Origin: Sulfobacillus sp.
Lineage (GTDB): Bacteria > Bacillota > Sulfobacillia > Sulfobacillales > Sulfobacillaceae
Direction: 5' to 3'
DNA: 64,000 nucleotides
Assembly: GCA_027309085.1 (NCBI GenBank)
Contig: DAIDDL010000021.1
Span: 1 to 64,000, forward strand
Within the stretch, counting starts at the first letter, position 1; the number at the start of each line of letters is the position of its first letter. This document shows, piece by piece, positions 40,586 through 49,505 of this stretch. The notes under the pieces were generated by a model. That model was not told the DNA's origin, did not search any database, and worked only from the letters and a program-made list of their open reading frames with translations. The translations under genes were made by a program, and so were the position numbers.

Positions 40586-43066
40586 TTGACGCAATTCCCA
40601 CACCTAGAACTGTCGTTTAAGGGCGATGCACTCAAGAAGCTCCCTAGGTTTCCGCAAACATTGAATCCACGTACCGAAGACAATTTGAAGAAGCGTGTGC
40701 GACATGGGGAACAGTTGCGTGAATCCATAGAGAAAATCAAAGCCACCTCGCAGGGCGCAACCGCCCTAAGTTTGTTTCTGCAAATTGATCCTCAGGTAAT
40801 TGCGGTTGAACACCTAAGGCGATTTGATATTGAGGTCGTGGCAGAATTGGAGGATGGTTTCATCCTTGGGTCTTCAGCCGACGCCGACCTCTCAACTCTA
40901 AAGTCAAAAATCGAACGCTTTCTTAAAGGTCAGCAAAAGAACATTGCTGGATTCTGGTCAATTGACGTTGGCAAGCAGTGGAAACTGGAACATATTCTCT
41001 CTCCCTATTTGCACGACAATTGGCCTCGTATCATCCGCCGGCAGCTCGTTACGGTGGATGTGGGGATTGCTTGCGTCGGCACGTGGGAATTACCGGAGAA
41101 GCCACGACACGATCCCGGACAGGACAAGGAGAACTATCAGCGCAAGCTCGACCGATGGAACACGAAATGTGGGAAAGTATTTCTAGAATGGGATCAACTT
41201 TACATGCAACGAGAAGCCTTGTTCGCAGATATGGTTGCAGTTCATGGCGGCGAAATTCTGAGTGAGTTAAACGAGCCGGAGGTCCTACCGGACAGTTTTG
41301 TCGTTCGGGTGAGAATCACCGGCAAGGGTCTATCCGATTTAGTGCATAATTTCCCGTTTATATTTGATGTACGCGAGCTCGAAGACGTTAGATTCGACAT
41401 GGATGCTCTGGCTGATTATATGCCAACTGGCATGGCCCCTCCGCTCCCCCCTGACGTCGACGCTCCCAGAGTATGTATTATCGATAGTGGCGTTCAGGAA
41501 GCACATCCGCTCATTGCCCCTGCCATCGATTCCGCCTCCTCGTATAGTTGTGTAGACAGGCCGACGGATACGGCAGACTATGTAGCCCAAGGCGGGCATG
41601 GCACTAAGGTCGCTGGACTAGTCTTGTACCATGACGCTATTCCTTACCAAGGACAGAAAAGACTCGGCAGTTGGATTCAAAACGTTCGAGTGCTGGATGA
41701 TAGCAACCATCTTCCCGCCAACGTGTCTATGGCTGAGACGTTGTTGAGCGTCGTGACACAGCATGGGAACTCTGCGGTAAAGACGCGTATTTTCAATCAT
41801 TCGATAAATTCCGTAAGTGTTAGCCAAGGCCAGAATCATATGAGCGTGTGGGCTGCAACCATGGATGGTTTGTCATGGAATCATGATGCATTATTCGTCG
41901 TGTCGGCCGGAAATGTGCTGCGGGATACGCTAATTAATACGATCCAATCTCCGGGGTATCCTGACTTGTTGTTTAGCCCTGCACAGGGTATTGCCAACCC
42001 GGCTGAGAGTCTCCAAGCCATTACCGTGGGAGCTGTAGCAATCGGAGGCCGAGAGGGCGACTGGGTGTCTATCGCCTCACATTCATGGCCTTCATCCTAT
42101 ACGAGAAGTGGGCCGGGAATTTGGAACACCATTAAACCAGAGGTTGTGGAGTATGCGGGGGATTGGGGATATTCTCCCGGGACACCGGTAACTCTGGTAA
42201 GTCGTGCCGAACTATCCATCCCTGTTATCACATCAACGCTTCATGGCGATCCCCCAATGGGTTACGATATCGGCACGTCGTTCGCTGCTGCAAAAGTGTC
42301 CCATATTTTGGCTCAGATCGAGGCGGCCATGCCATATGAATCGTCACAATTGTATCGGGCGCTTTTGATTCAGTCTGCCGCGTGGCCTGAGTGGACCAAT
42401 TCGTGGGCTGAGGAAAAGACGATGCGAACTCTTGGGTATGGAATTCCCGATGCAGACCGAGCTATTTCAAATACTGAACATCGCATAACTTTTATTACTA
42501 AAGGTTCACCGCGAATAGGGAGACAATCAGTTCACATTTATGATGTTCAGATTCCCCCGGAGTTACAGAACCCGAGCGAAGAGTACGACATCCTCATTCA
42601 AATTACGTTAGCGTACAAGGCACAGCCTAGAATTACGAGACGCGGGATTCGCGGATATTTATCTACATGGCTTACGTGGCGCACCAGTGGGCGCAACGAG
42701 ACTCGCGAATCTTTTTTGGGCGGCGTTATGCGGCAAACTATGGATCTTGGGGCCGATACTGAGGCGCATGTTGGCGACCCTATTCCGTGGATGATTCGCG
42801 AACGTAGTGATTGGGGACTGGTTAAGGGATTCAACCGAGATTGGGGCACCGTCCAGAAGGATTGGGCGACGGTAAAATCTCACGAGTTGCCTAAGACTTT
42901 CAGCATTGCGGTAATTGGCCACAAAGGATGGGGTTCCCTGGGTAATGATACTGTCCCATACTCGTTGGTCGTTTCCTTCGAGGCCGTGAACCAGGACGTT
43001 CCAATGTATTCATGGATATCGGTTGCTAATCAAGTCGAAGTGACTGAGCGAACGTTTGGAATGTAG
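40586..43066 (+). CDS. Large subtilisin-like serine protease (peptidase S8)
   Basis: This 826-residue protein has the S8 triad in order: Asp in VCIIDSGVQEAHPL near residue 301, His in GGHGTKVAGLVLY near residue 338, Ser in GYDIGTSFAAAKVSHI near residue 565. About 290 residues precede the protease domain and 240 follow it; both are unassigned and lack membrane segments or signal peptide, so it works in the cytoplasm. It begins at TTG after GGAGGG and overlaps nothing. With the AAA gene it forms a candidate abortive-infection or suicide protease system that would degrade host proteins on activation. Confidence 0.85.
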   Translation: MTQFPHLELSFKGDALKKLPRFPQTLNPRTEDNLKKRVRHGEQLRESIEKIKATSQGATALSLFLQIDPQVIAVEHLRRFDIEVVAELEDGFILGSSADADLSTLKSKIERFLKGQQKNIAGFWSIDVGKQWKLEHILSPYLHDNWPRIIRRQLVTVDVGIACVGTWELPEKPRHDPGQDKENYQRKLDRWNTKCGKVFLEWDQLYMQREALFADMVAVHGGEILSELNEPEVLPDSFVVRVRITGKGLSDLVHNFPFIFDVRELEDVRFDMDALADYMPTGMAPPLPPDVDAPRVCIIDSGVQEAHPLIAPAIDSASSYSCVDRPTDTADYVAQGGHGTKVAGLVLYHDAIPYQGQKRLGSWIQNVRVLDDSNHLPANVSMAETLLSVVTQHGNSAVKTRIFNHSINSVSVSQGQNHMSVWAATMDGLSWNHDALFVVSAGNVLRDTLINTIQSPGYPDLLFSPAQGIANPAESLQAITVGAVAIGGREGDWVSIASHSWPSSYTRSGPGIWNTIKPEVVEYAGDWGYSPGTPVTLVSRAELSIPVITSTLHGDPPMGYDIGTSFAAAKVSHILAQIEAAMPYESSQLYRALLIQSAAWPEWTNSWAEEKTMRTLGYGIPDADRAISNTEHRITFITKGSPRIGRQSVHIYDVQIPPELQNPSEEYDILIQITLAYKAQPRITRRGIRGYLSTWLTWRTSGRNETRESFLGGVMRQTMDLGADTEAHVGDPIPWMIRERSDWGLVKGFNRDWGTVQKDWATVKSHELPKTFSIAVIGHKGWGSLGNDTVPYSLVVSFEAVNQDVPMYSWISVANQVEVTERTFGM

Positions 43067-43307
43067 AGATGTTGAGGATATTGTATTGCACATGCATGGC
43101 TACATCCCACAGCATATAGGCACACATTTCGGGGTTGGCATTAGTTGAGGAGGAAAAACCCGATCGCCGAAAGCTTGTGGGGTGATACAATGGTTCAAGC
43201 CGTTGATAACATGAATTGGGGGAAATGTTGGAACACTTCCTCCGACCCTCGAAGGAATGGGTCAATCTGGTGGCGCAATCGTTGCAACGACGTGGGGAGG
43301 GTACCTC

Positions 43308-43850
43308 ATGGAGTTTGACAACCGGATCACTAGGGAGAAGTATCAGCTGCTTTGTGAGACTGGCGACCAGTTGATTGACATGATTTTTGACGATGTGGTG
43401 GCGGTGATGGATACTCACCAGCCGGATCCTTTACTGAATTGGTTGCCCTCTCAATTTGCTCGGCATTACACGCCCTTATTTGCCAAGCAATTTTTGGTCA
43501 CGGTGATTACCGTGACCGGGGCCTTGGACAAGTGGGATGGTGAGTTCGCACTGGTCACCTGTACTGCGGAAGCGCTTGCCCTGCATCACGTCATTGAATT
43601 AACCAAAAGTCGGATCGAAGTGCAAGCCGACATGGCAGGACGTGCGCCTGCCGAGGATGACCTCGACTTTAGTGCCTTCGAGGATTTGCTATTTCCCGAC
43701 CTAGACTACGAATTTTTATTTAGACCGGAATGGGATGGAATCGAAGATTCCGAGATCGCTGAGGCGGATGGTATGTTCCTTCGATTCGATCAGTGGTTTA
43801 TTCCTTACGCTAGCTCAGGCTGGGTACATCCGTATTGTCGATTGGGCTAG
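43308..43850 (+). CDS. Acidic hypothetical protein downstream of the protease system
   Basis: This 180-residue protein follows GGGGAGGG with ATG 43308. It is acidic with helical and strand parts (REKYQLLCETGDQLIDMIFD, FEDLLFPDLDYEFLF) and a number of Trp and Phe. No family, signal peptide or membrane segment is seen. It lies 240 bases behind the protease and may belong to the same system or be an unrelated cargo gene. Confidence 0.5.
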   Translation: MEFDNRITREKYQLLCETGDQLIDMIFDDVVAVMDTHQPDPLLNWLPSQFARHYTPLFAKQFLVTVITVTGALDKWDGEFALVTCTAEALALHHVIELTKSRIEVQADMAGRAPAEDDLDFSAFEDLLFPDLDYEFLFRPEWDGIEDSEIAEADGMFLRFDQWFIPYASSGWVHPYCRLG

Positions 43851-44395
43851 CTGTTTAAAGACAAAAATAATGACACCAGCCGTCCATCTACGAACTGACC
43901 CTTGCCGGACTGTCGGCATCCGCCCGTTTCCTTGCAGCACTTTCCGGGGATGTTGCGCCATATGTACTAGTTAAGGTGGGTATCCGTACTTTATGATTGA
44001 TCGGCCGTTGCGTCTTCCTGAATGAACTGAGTCGTTTTCCGTTGATCGGAGTCATGCGTAATCCGCGGCACAACCAGTCAAAAGTGATTGTGCGGATCTC
44101 TTCTGCTTAGGACGCTAACGCCCCCTATAGGCTGACTCAGTGAATGGCGAAAAAGCTATTGGTCACGACGATTCATTCTTTCTGCCCGTCGTCCAAAAAG
44201 AATCACATGCGGAAACACAGAAGTCCGGTTAGTCCTTCTTATCGCCAGAAGTGGTTGGATAGCAAGCACCGAGGGCTGACTCACAGGAAAAGGATGCTCA
44301 ATCCATTTGGAGTGGGATTGTGACCCATAATGTCAGGAGCAAGATATTTACAACAATCTCCGAAGGCTAAAGATCGCCCTTGTGATGATGACCTA
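43851..44395. other. Gene-free stretch with a 10-base direct repeat
   Basis: No supported gene is seen in 545 bases. GGCTGACTCA occurs at 44130-44139 and 44274-44283, 144 bases apart, which might be a scar of a small insertion. A basic 59-residue frame between (from 44144) has no ribosome site. Confidence 0.4.
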
Positions 44396-45274
44396 CTATA
44401 CGAAATCCTGGAGTCCTTCCCACAATGCCCTCTGGTCATTGGCTTCCGCGCCATACAGCGCCTCCTGCAATGCAAACGTGCCGCGGTAAAATGCAATGCG
44501 GTCCGTATAGTCTGCTACCCGTGGGTGGCGCCGCTCTATGCACTTCATCGTCTGGGGATGAATGGTGGATAATGCCGCATAATCTATCGCCGGGTCCCCC
44601 ATCGCGATGGAGTCAAAGTCAATAACCGCCACCGCTCGCTTGGTGTTCCCGTCTACAAGAATATTGCTGCCACCAAAATCCCCATGGATCAGGACCCGTT
44701 CGATTGACTCTGCGTTCTGGAAAAAGACCTCGAAGTGATGCGCCGTCCATGTTCGGGCGTCTGGGCGCATTTTATCAAACAATAGCCGCTGAATTCGCCC
44801 GAACATGTAAGCCCAGTAATCTTTGCAATCGAGTTTGGGTAAGGCTGCCGAAAATTCTGATGCCACTGTCTGGTGGTGCAGAGAACACAGAAAATCGTCA
44901 AGCTGCTCAACGATGGCGCAAAAGTCCTGAAACGGCAGGGCGTCTACCCATGCCTTGGTCAACGAAAGCCCAGAAATCTGAGCATATCCCATAAACGATT
45001 GGGACGGTGCGTTCGAATCCACGTGCACATACTCCGGGTGGGGGATTTGAAGGGGAAGCCGCCCCTGCAGACTCCGAAGGATGCCCGCCTCATTGTGGAG
45101 ATTGACCGTCCCGAGCCGGTGATGGGGAAAGCGGAAAACCCAGGCATCATTGAATACGAGCAGGTCATTATTTTGCCCGGCTTCTAAGCGCCGCACCGAC
45201 CGAACGGGAAAAGTGGGGTAGCGCCGCCGAATGCGGTCGACATAGAGGCTAAGATCGCCATCTGGTGTATCCAA
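44396..45274 (-). CDS. APH-family phosphotransferase (aminoglycoside/choline kinase-like)
   Basis: This 292-residue protein on the minus strand has the protein-kinase-like catalytic motif VLIHGDFGGSNILVDG near residue 190 and the metal-binding AVAVIDFDSIAMGDPAID near residue 213. A nucleotide-binding N terminus includes RRLEAGQNNDLLVFNDAWVF. Enzymes of this family phosphorylate aminoglycosides, macrolides, homoserine or choline. The substrate cannot be told from the sequence, and it has no companion gene. It is a single cargo gene, possibly antibiotic resistance. Confidence 0.85.
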   Translation of the reverse strand: MDTPDGDLSLYVDRIRRRYPTFPVRSVRRLEAGQNNDLLVFNDAWVFRFPHHRLGTVNLHNEAGILRSLQGRLPLQIPHPEYVHVDSNAPSQSFMGYAQISGLSLTKAWVDALPFQDFCAIVEQLDDFLCSLHHQTVASEFSAALPKLDCKDYWAYMFGRIQRLLFDKMRPDARTWTAHHFEVFFQNAESIERVLIHGDFGGSNILVDGNTKRAVAVIDFDSIAMGDPAIDYAALSTIHPQTMKCIERRHPRVADYTDRIAFYRGTFALQEALYGAEANDQRALWEGLQDFV

Positions 45275-45700
45275 TAAAATGCCTCCCTTAAGACAATATT
45301 TTAAAGGCCGAAATCTTGGAAAAAGATAGCGGCAATCAGGTGATTGATTCCGGTAACGAAGTGTGTAGAAACGCCTTGGCTGTGTGGGACTAACCGGCCC
45401 GTTAGTCCATCAACAACTATCCGATTATAGTGTACACGACTGCTATCAGCTACGCCCCACGTAACGCAGAATTCCCCACTATGGGCGTGGTGATCAATCA
45501 CAAAATACGAGTTTGCATCCGCATGACGACAACGCCGAAAACCGTCTGAGCAATCACGAAATACGGATACCCGTTAAGGTAAGATGATAGAAAACGAAGC
45601 AAAAGAGGAAGATTGTGCCCAGTTAAGTAAAGAAGCTTTTTAGGTAGAGAAAAGTAGGCCGGAATGGAGCAAGCCGGCCTATGGGATATGAAATCACTGC
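45275..45700. other. Gene-free stretch upstream of the APH-like gene
   Basis: About 425 bases without a supported gene. ATCACNAAATACG appears twice (about 45495 and 45554), hinting at a degraded duplication. The minus-strand promoter of the phosphotransferase gene should lie in the left part. Confidence 0.35.
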
Positions 45701-46129
45701 TCAGGCCATCTGATGTTTCAACATCCGGACAGCGATTGGGGCTATAAGAATCAGGGGCAACTCTGCAGCCCAAGGCACTTCGGGGAGTTGGCCGACGGGA
45801 GAGGTCGGGCCCGCTCCTAACTCAGCTAAAAATGTGCTAAACTGCACGACTTCCGGTCCGGCGGGGTAAGAAGGCGGCTGCGTGAAGTCGATGGTCACCG
45901 TGTCGCCGATTTGCGTTGGTTGGGTTTCGTTAGGCCCAGACCCGAGATTAGCAGTCGGCGGCGTGCCGGCCTGCGTGCCTTGCCATCCCCAGAGGGTTAC
46001 GGGCAGGGCTGGGATATCGCTCAGCTTACTCCACGTCCACACGGCTTGCCACCGGCCATGGCCAAGGGGTGTGAGGGCGATTCGCGTTGGATTACATTGA
46101 GGTCGCCCTGGGGAGGCTCGGGGAGGCAT
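45701..46129 (-). pseudogene. Truncated surface protein with C-terminal membrane anchor
   Basis: The minus frame gives LGHGRWQAVWTWSKLSDIPA, a strand-rich segment with many Trp and Pro, and a C-terminal membrane anchor (AELPLILIAPIAVRMLK). It looks like the end of a cell-surface protein. Its first 15 residues are unlike the rest, and a gene on the other strand begins at 46087, so the original N terminus was probably replaced by recombination near there. It lacks a ribosome site. It is treated as a fragment. Confidence 0.4.
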
Positions 46130-46410
46130 CCTCGGATTTACCGGAAGTTACCGCAGCGGCCACCCATCGGAAGACGAGGGCAGCCACTCTGGCGGAGGTT
46201 TATAAACTGTGTTCCGATAGGCCCGAGAGTCGGTTAGCCGCAGCGGCTGTCCCGTTAGCGGAACGATTACTTTTTGTGCGGGCTGTGCTAACGGGATATC
46301 GTGGGGCTTTTCAGAAATCCTTGATTAACGCTCCGCCGCCGAAAGCTTCGCGGTTTGCTGAAATCGAGGCGGAGAGAAAGTATTGGTACACCCAAGCGCG
46401 GAAGACCTAA
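46087..46410 (+). CDS. Hypothetical helical protein at a recombination junction
   Basis: A TTG at 46087, preceded by AAGGGGTGTGAGG, opens a 107-residue basic, helical frame: ATHRKTRAATLAEVYKLCSD, LAAAAVPLAERLLFVRAVL and a C-terminal ERKYWYTQARKT. It overlaps the probable end of the surface-protein fragment on the other strand, so one of the two was cut. No known family; it may be the remaining part of a longer gene. Confidence 0.4.
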   Translation: MDYIEVALGRLGEASSDLPEVTAAATHRKTRAATLAEVYKLCSDRPESRLAAAAVPLAERLLFVRAVLTGYRGAFQKSLINAPPPKASRFAEIEAERKYWYTQARKT

Positions 46411-46545
46411 CTCCGCGTATGGTCAGACTGTGATCGATGAGGCGACCTCCGCTCATGGTCACCAAGAGTGCATTACCAATATGCTGGGAGGGCATAGATC
46501 ATGGCGCATTCCGCCATTCGGTCAATGCTAAGCGGCGGAGCGCTT

Positions 46546-46791
46546 TTATGGTGACGTCACGGCGCCCGGCGGTGTCACTGGCCCGGGCTTGACCACAGGC
46601 CCTGGGCGCACATGGCCAAAATACGCGGTCGGCGGGTGCGCCATCAGACCCCAAATCGATAAGGTCAGAACCACAACGGCTAGACCCACTAGGGGAAACA
46701 GCAACCGCCGCAACCCGAGGGCCCGCAACACGAACGCCACGACGGTTGCCGCTGCCACGATGATAAAGGCAGCAAGCGGTGGCAGCGGCAT
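46546..46791 (-). CDS. Small membrane protein
   Basis: This 81-residue minus-strand protein has two hydrophobic segments (AAFIIVAAATVVAFVLRAL and RLLFPLVGLAVVVLTLSIWG) and a proline-rich C terminus (PGPVVKPGPVTPPGAV). Its ATG is preceded by TAGGAGGG with correct spacing on the minus strand. No family is recognised. Confidence 0.6.
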   Translation of the reverse strand: MPLPPLAAFIIVAAATVVAFVLRALGLRRLLFPLVGLAVVVLTLSIWGLMAHPPTAYFGHVRPGPVVKPGPVTPPGAVTSP

Positions 46792-46972
46792 AACATAACC
46801 CTCCTACGATTAGCCTCTATTGTGATGGCTGCTATCTCGGCCCCGGTCTCCGAGGTTATTCCTATCTTCGATACTTTCATTGGTCCGGGTGTCGGTAATA
46901 ATATTCGTGGGTTTCATAAAGAGCATCCCCATACGCTTGTGATGTCCATGGTTCGATCCCTACAACAAAGCC

Positions 46973-47010
46973 CTGAACCTCCCCCCGGCTTTAGCCGCGG
47001 GGAGGTTCAG
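46973..47010. repeat. Long hairpin resembling an IS200/IS605-type end
   Basis: CTGAACCTCCCC (46973-46984) is the exact complement of GGGGAGGTTCAG (46999-47010), with an inner GGCT-TT-AGCC stem. Hairpins of this size and form are typical of the ends of IS200/IS605-family elements, recognised by their Y1 transposase. No transposase gene lies near it, so it may be a solo end or a relic. Confidence 0.45.
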
Positions 47011-47120
47011 TCACCTAGGCGTGTGAAGCGCGAAGATTGAGGTCCATGCTAAGATTAGCACGTAGGTGCACCGCGCAGTCATACGCGGCCTACTGTCACA
47101 CGCCGCAGTCTGTAGCGAGG

Positions 47121-48104
47121 CTAAAAGGGTAGGTCATCTGGAAACTCCTCCCCATTCGTCTCTGGTTCCTCTGCTTGTAAGCTTTTGATCTTCATCTGCA
47201 TCCATGAGGTTTCGGTACCACACCGTCCGCAATACTGATAACTTTCAGGGAGAGGAAGACCATGGAGGCGGCACTCAGTATTCTGGCATGTATTAATGAG
47301 CCACGCTCCGCACTTGCCGCACCGGATTTCCAAATGGACATAAAGGCTGGTATTCTCGAACTCACAATAGGGACATTGGCCTAAGCGCATAACTTTCATT
47401 TTTTCGTCCCAATCCACCTGAATGTATTGCGATGCATCCTCTATCGATGCCATCATAGCCTCCTGAACGTCTGTCAGTGATTGAAATGCAGGAACAAATC
47501 GTTGGCGTCCTTCTTCAATTTCATTCACAGTGTAGTACCGCATCCAGCCGTTTGCTAGATCTTTCAACCGATTGCGGGTGGCCTCCATGGAGGTGTCAAA
47601 TCCGCGAGCGATTTGTTTCAGCGGGTAATGACGTACTTCTTGCACGGCCCCTAAAGGTAGAAGCAGTTCAGCCGCAAACATGTCCGCTTCGCGTTCATTT
47701 TGAGGGTTGTCATGATGAGTCTCGGATAACACGTGCCTCAACAGCACATGACCGAATTCATGAGCGAGGCTCCACCAAATCCGCTCACGCCGACGATAGC
47801 CATTGTAGATGACGATGTACTGTAGCTTGGGATGATGCAAATCCACGACCACATTGGCATCAAAATCATAAGTGGCCGGGCTTTGGCCTAATATCTTACG
47901 GATATGTTGATAATCAATTACGCGTATATCTACTTCATTCCAGCGTTCCATGGCGGCTATGAGATGAGGTCCGATGGGCAATTTACGCCAATCATTGCGG
48001 CGCCATACTAATTGAGCCAATCGAATTGGTCGGCCGCCACGAGGCACATCGCGAGGGTGCTCTCGGCTAGTCTGGATTTTTGTCATCTTCTGGTTTGTCC
48101 CCAT
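47121..48104 (-). CDS. ImmA/IrrE-like metallopeptidase with zinc ribbons
   Basis: This 327-residue minus-strand protein has the zinc motif WSLAHEFGHVLLRHVL near residue 112 and the third ligand in NEREADMFAAELLLP. The C-terminal 90 residues hold Cys pairs (CPYCEF, CGKCG, CGRCG) of two or more zinc ribbons. It overlaps the XRE gene upstream by 38 bases, so the two form the XRE-ImmA unit seen in phage and ICE switches, where the peptidase cleaves the repressor after DNA damage. The extra zinc ribbons are unusual for this family and may bind DNA. Confidence 0.75.
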   Translation of the reverse strand: MGTNQKMTKIQTSREHPRDVPRGGRPIRLAQLVWRRNDWRKLPIGPHLIAAMERWNEVDIRVIDYQHIRKILGQSPATYDFDANVVVDLHHPKLQYIVIYNGYRRRERIWWSLAHEFGHVLLRHVLSETHHDNPQNEREADMFAAELLLPLGAVQEVRHYPLKQIARGFDTSMEATRNRLKDLANGWMRYYTVNEIEEGRQRFVPAFQSLTDVQEAMMASIEDASQYIQVDWDEKMKVMRLGQCPYCEFENTSLYVHLEIRCGKCGAWLINTCQNTECRLHGLPLPESYQYCGRCGTETSWMQMKIKSLQAEEPETNGEEFPDDLPF

Positions 48105-48426
48105 ACACGGCTTCGAATAATCGTTGGAGTTGTTCCCTCTTCCACATGGGGCCTTCAGCTGCCCGTCGCAATATTCGAAAGCCTTCTGGCCATTTTTTCA
48201 ATAACTCATCACCCGGAGTCACATCGACGAGTAACTCTCCCGGCGACAATCCCATAGCTTGACCAAATTGCTCAATGAACCGCAAGTTGGGCATACGCGC
48301 CCCCGATTCGACTTTTTGATAATAGTCGCGGGAGATTCCCATGAGATCGGCAATATCTTGTTGCGTCAATTCGCGCGACTCTCGAATCGCGCGTATGCGG
48401 AGACGTATAGCCTCGTGACGGTCCAT
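48067..48426 (-). CDS. XRE repressor partner of the ImmA-like peptidase
   Basis: This 119-residue minus-strand protein has RAIRESRELTQQDIADLMGI, then YYQKVESGARMPN, a standard XRE helix-turn-helix in residues 14-60. A C-terminal tail (LLKKWPEGFRILRRAAEGPM) may contact the peptidase. The ATG at 48426 follows TGAGGAGTG on the minus strand; earlier frames are ignored. It overlaps the peptidase gene and lies before an 18-base inverted repeat that could be its operator. Confidence 0.8.
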   Translation of the reverse strand: MDRHEAIRLRIRAIRESRELTQQDIADLMGISRDYYQKVESGARMPNLRFIEQFGQAMGLSPGELLVDVTPGDELLKKWPEGFRILRRAAEGPMWKREQLQRLFEAVYGDKPEDDKNPD

Positions 48427-48542
48427 AGGCACACTCCTCATTTTTACCTTATCGTCCGCACTCATATACGTAAACAGACAAAGTGACCGTTTCTCGAATC
48501 TTTTTGTCAGTATCGGCGATTGACAAGCGGATTATCCAGCAG

Positions 48543-48583
48543 TATTCTAATGACAAGGACAAAGCGTCCTTGTCATTAGAATA
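48543..48583. promoter_or_regulatory. Very long perfect inverted repeat, likely operator
   Basis: Arms of 18 bases (48543-48560 and 48566-48583, containing TCTAATGACAAGGAC) are exact complements around AAAGC. Neither side has a T run, so it is not a normal terminator. Nearby, TTGTCA and TGACAA (about 48505-48526) form a second pair with the same half-site. The position between two XRE genes suggests repressor binding. Confidence 0.55.
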
Positions 48584-48652
48584 TCAAGCTCTATTTGGCC
48601 GTTTTACCAGGATCATTGGGAAGGGGTGGGCGAGTTGCCTCACACTGGGCGT

Positions 48653-48907
48653 TTAAACCGTCGCATCCGAGGGACCGCTACAACCTTCGGGTCGTTCCGT
48701 CAATCCGCACAACCAATCCAAAGAGCAGTCCAGCACTTCGGCCAAGGTGATCAAGGTGGGGACGGAGGGCCAGATCTTCCCGAGTTCAATATCACTCATA
48801 CTTTGTCGCCTAATCCCGATTTTCAGCGCCAACTGATTCGAGGACAATCCCTTGGTGTCGCGTTGCATTCGGATCCGGCTGCCTAAAACACTTTTCTTAG
48901 AGTCCAT
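48653..48907 (-). CDS. Small XRE regulator
   Basis: This 84-residue minus-strand protein has a helix-turn-helix RIRMQRDTKGLSSNQLALKI, then GIRRQSMSDIELGKIWPSVP (residues 11-50), and little else. The ATG at 48907 follows GAGGAG on the minus strand; longer upstream frames are rejected. It faces another XRE gene (48990) across a 27-base palindromic operator, a divergent switch layout. Confidence 0.8.
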   Translation of the reverse strand: MDSKKSVLGSRIRMQRDTKGLSSNQLALKIGIRRQSMSDIELGKIWPSVPTLITLAEVLDCSLDWLCGLTERPEGCSGPSDATV

Positions 48908-48932
48908 AAACTCCTCTTGACTGTAAGGTTTG

Positions 48933-48959
48933 ACCTGACATAAAATATTAATGTCAGGT
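48933..48959. promoter_or_regulatory. Operator between divergent XRE genes
   Basis: ACCTGACAT (48933-48941) and ATGTCAGGT (48951-48959) are perfect 9-base arms around AAAATATTA. It lies in the 82-base gap between the minus-strand regulator (48653-48907) and the plus-strand one (48990-49220), where promoters must overlap. It is the likely binding site of one or both. Confidence 0.75.
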
Positions 48960-48989
48960 GGCACATGACGTAAAACGGAGGCGCGGTTG

Positions 48990-49220
48990 ATGGAACTCAT
49001 CCGAAATAAACGGCTAGCCCAAGGCTGGTCACAACAAGAATTGGGTCGTCGCGTGGGATGCACCAAACAACACATCTCCGATTTGGAACATGGTAAAGTC
49101 CGGCCATCCCTGCGCATGCTCCAGCGCTTGGCGGTAGCGCTCAACGTGTCAGATGCGGAGTTGCTTACGGACAGTATAGCAGATGTCTGTCTTCCGTCCT
49201 CTAGTGAGGTGCGGCCATGA
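48990..49220 (+). CDS. Small XRE regulator (divergent)
   Basis: This 76-residue protein has MELIRNKRLAQGWSQQELGR followed by RVGCTKQHISDLEHGKVRPS, a full XRE domain in residues 3-60. The ATG at 48990 has CGGAGG eight bases upstream; a TTG three bases earlier is not preferred. With the facing gene it could form a bistable switch that decides between integration and transfer. Confidence 0.8.
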   Translation: MELIRNKRLAQGWSQQELGRRVGCTKQHISDLEHGKVRPSLRMLQRLAVALNVSDAELLTDSIADVCLPSSSEVRP

Positions 49221-49240
49221 GGCACGCCGAACAGCGGGCG

Positions 49241-49489
49241 TTAGGGGGCGGAGGTTCGGCGCGGTATGAGCTGGAGATTGTTCGTCAAACCCAACAAATA
49301 ATCCGTCGAGACTTCCAAGGTTTCGGCCAAGGCGACGAGTGTGTCGATGGTGGGTACCTTGCGTCCAATTTCAAATTCCCGGATAGAGACATTTGTGACA
49401 CCAACCAGCTGACCAAGGGCCGTTTTAGTCAGGCCCTTGACTTCCCGGGTTTGCCGCAATCGTTCCGGAAAACATTTTCGCCAGTCCAT
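49241..49489 (-). CDS. Small XRE regulator
   Basis: This 82-residue minus-strand protein has RLRQTREVKGLTKTALGQLV then TNVSIREFEIGRKVPT (residues about 9-45) and a C-terminal Pro/Arg-rich end. ATG 49489 follows AAGGGG on the minus strand; an earlier ATG at 49513 has no site. It faces the next XRE gene across two palindromes. Confidence 0.75.
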   Translation of the reverse strand: MDWRKCFPERLRQTREVKGLTKTALGQLVGVTNVSIREFEIGRKVPTIDTLVALAETLEVSTDYLLGLTNNLQLIPRRTSAP

Positions 49490-49505
49490 TTTCAACCCCT
49501 TGACA

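Noticed and set aside
44144-44325. Basic 59-residue frame between the GGCTGACTCA repeats
   Set aside because: No ribosome site and no protein-family feature; likely chance.
46940-46975. tRNA-like GGTTCGATCC sequence
   Set aside because: No acceptor, D or anticodon stems could be formed around it.
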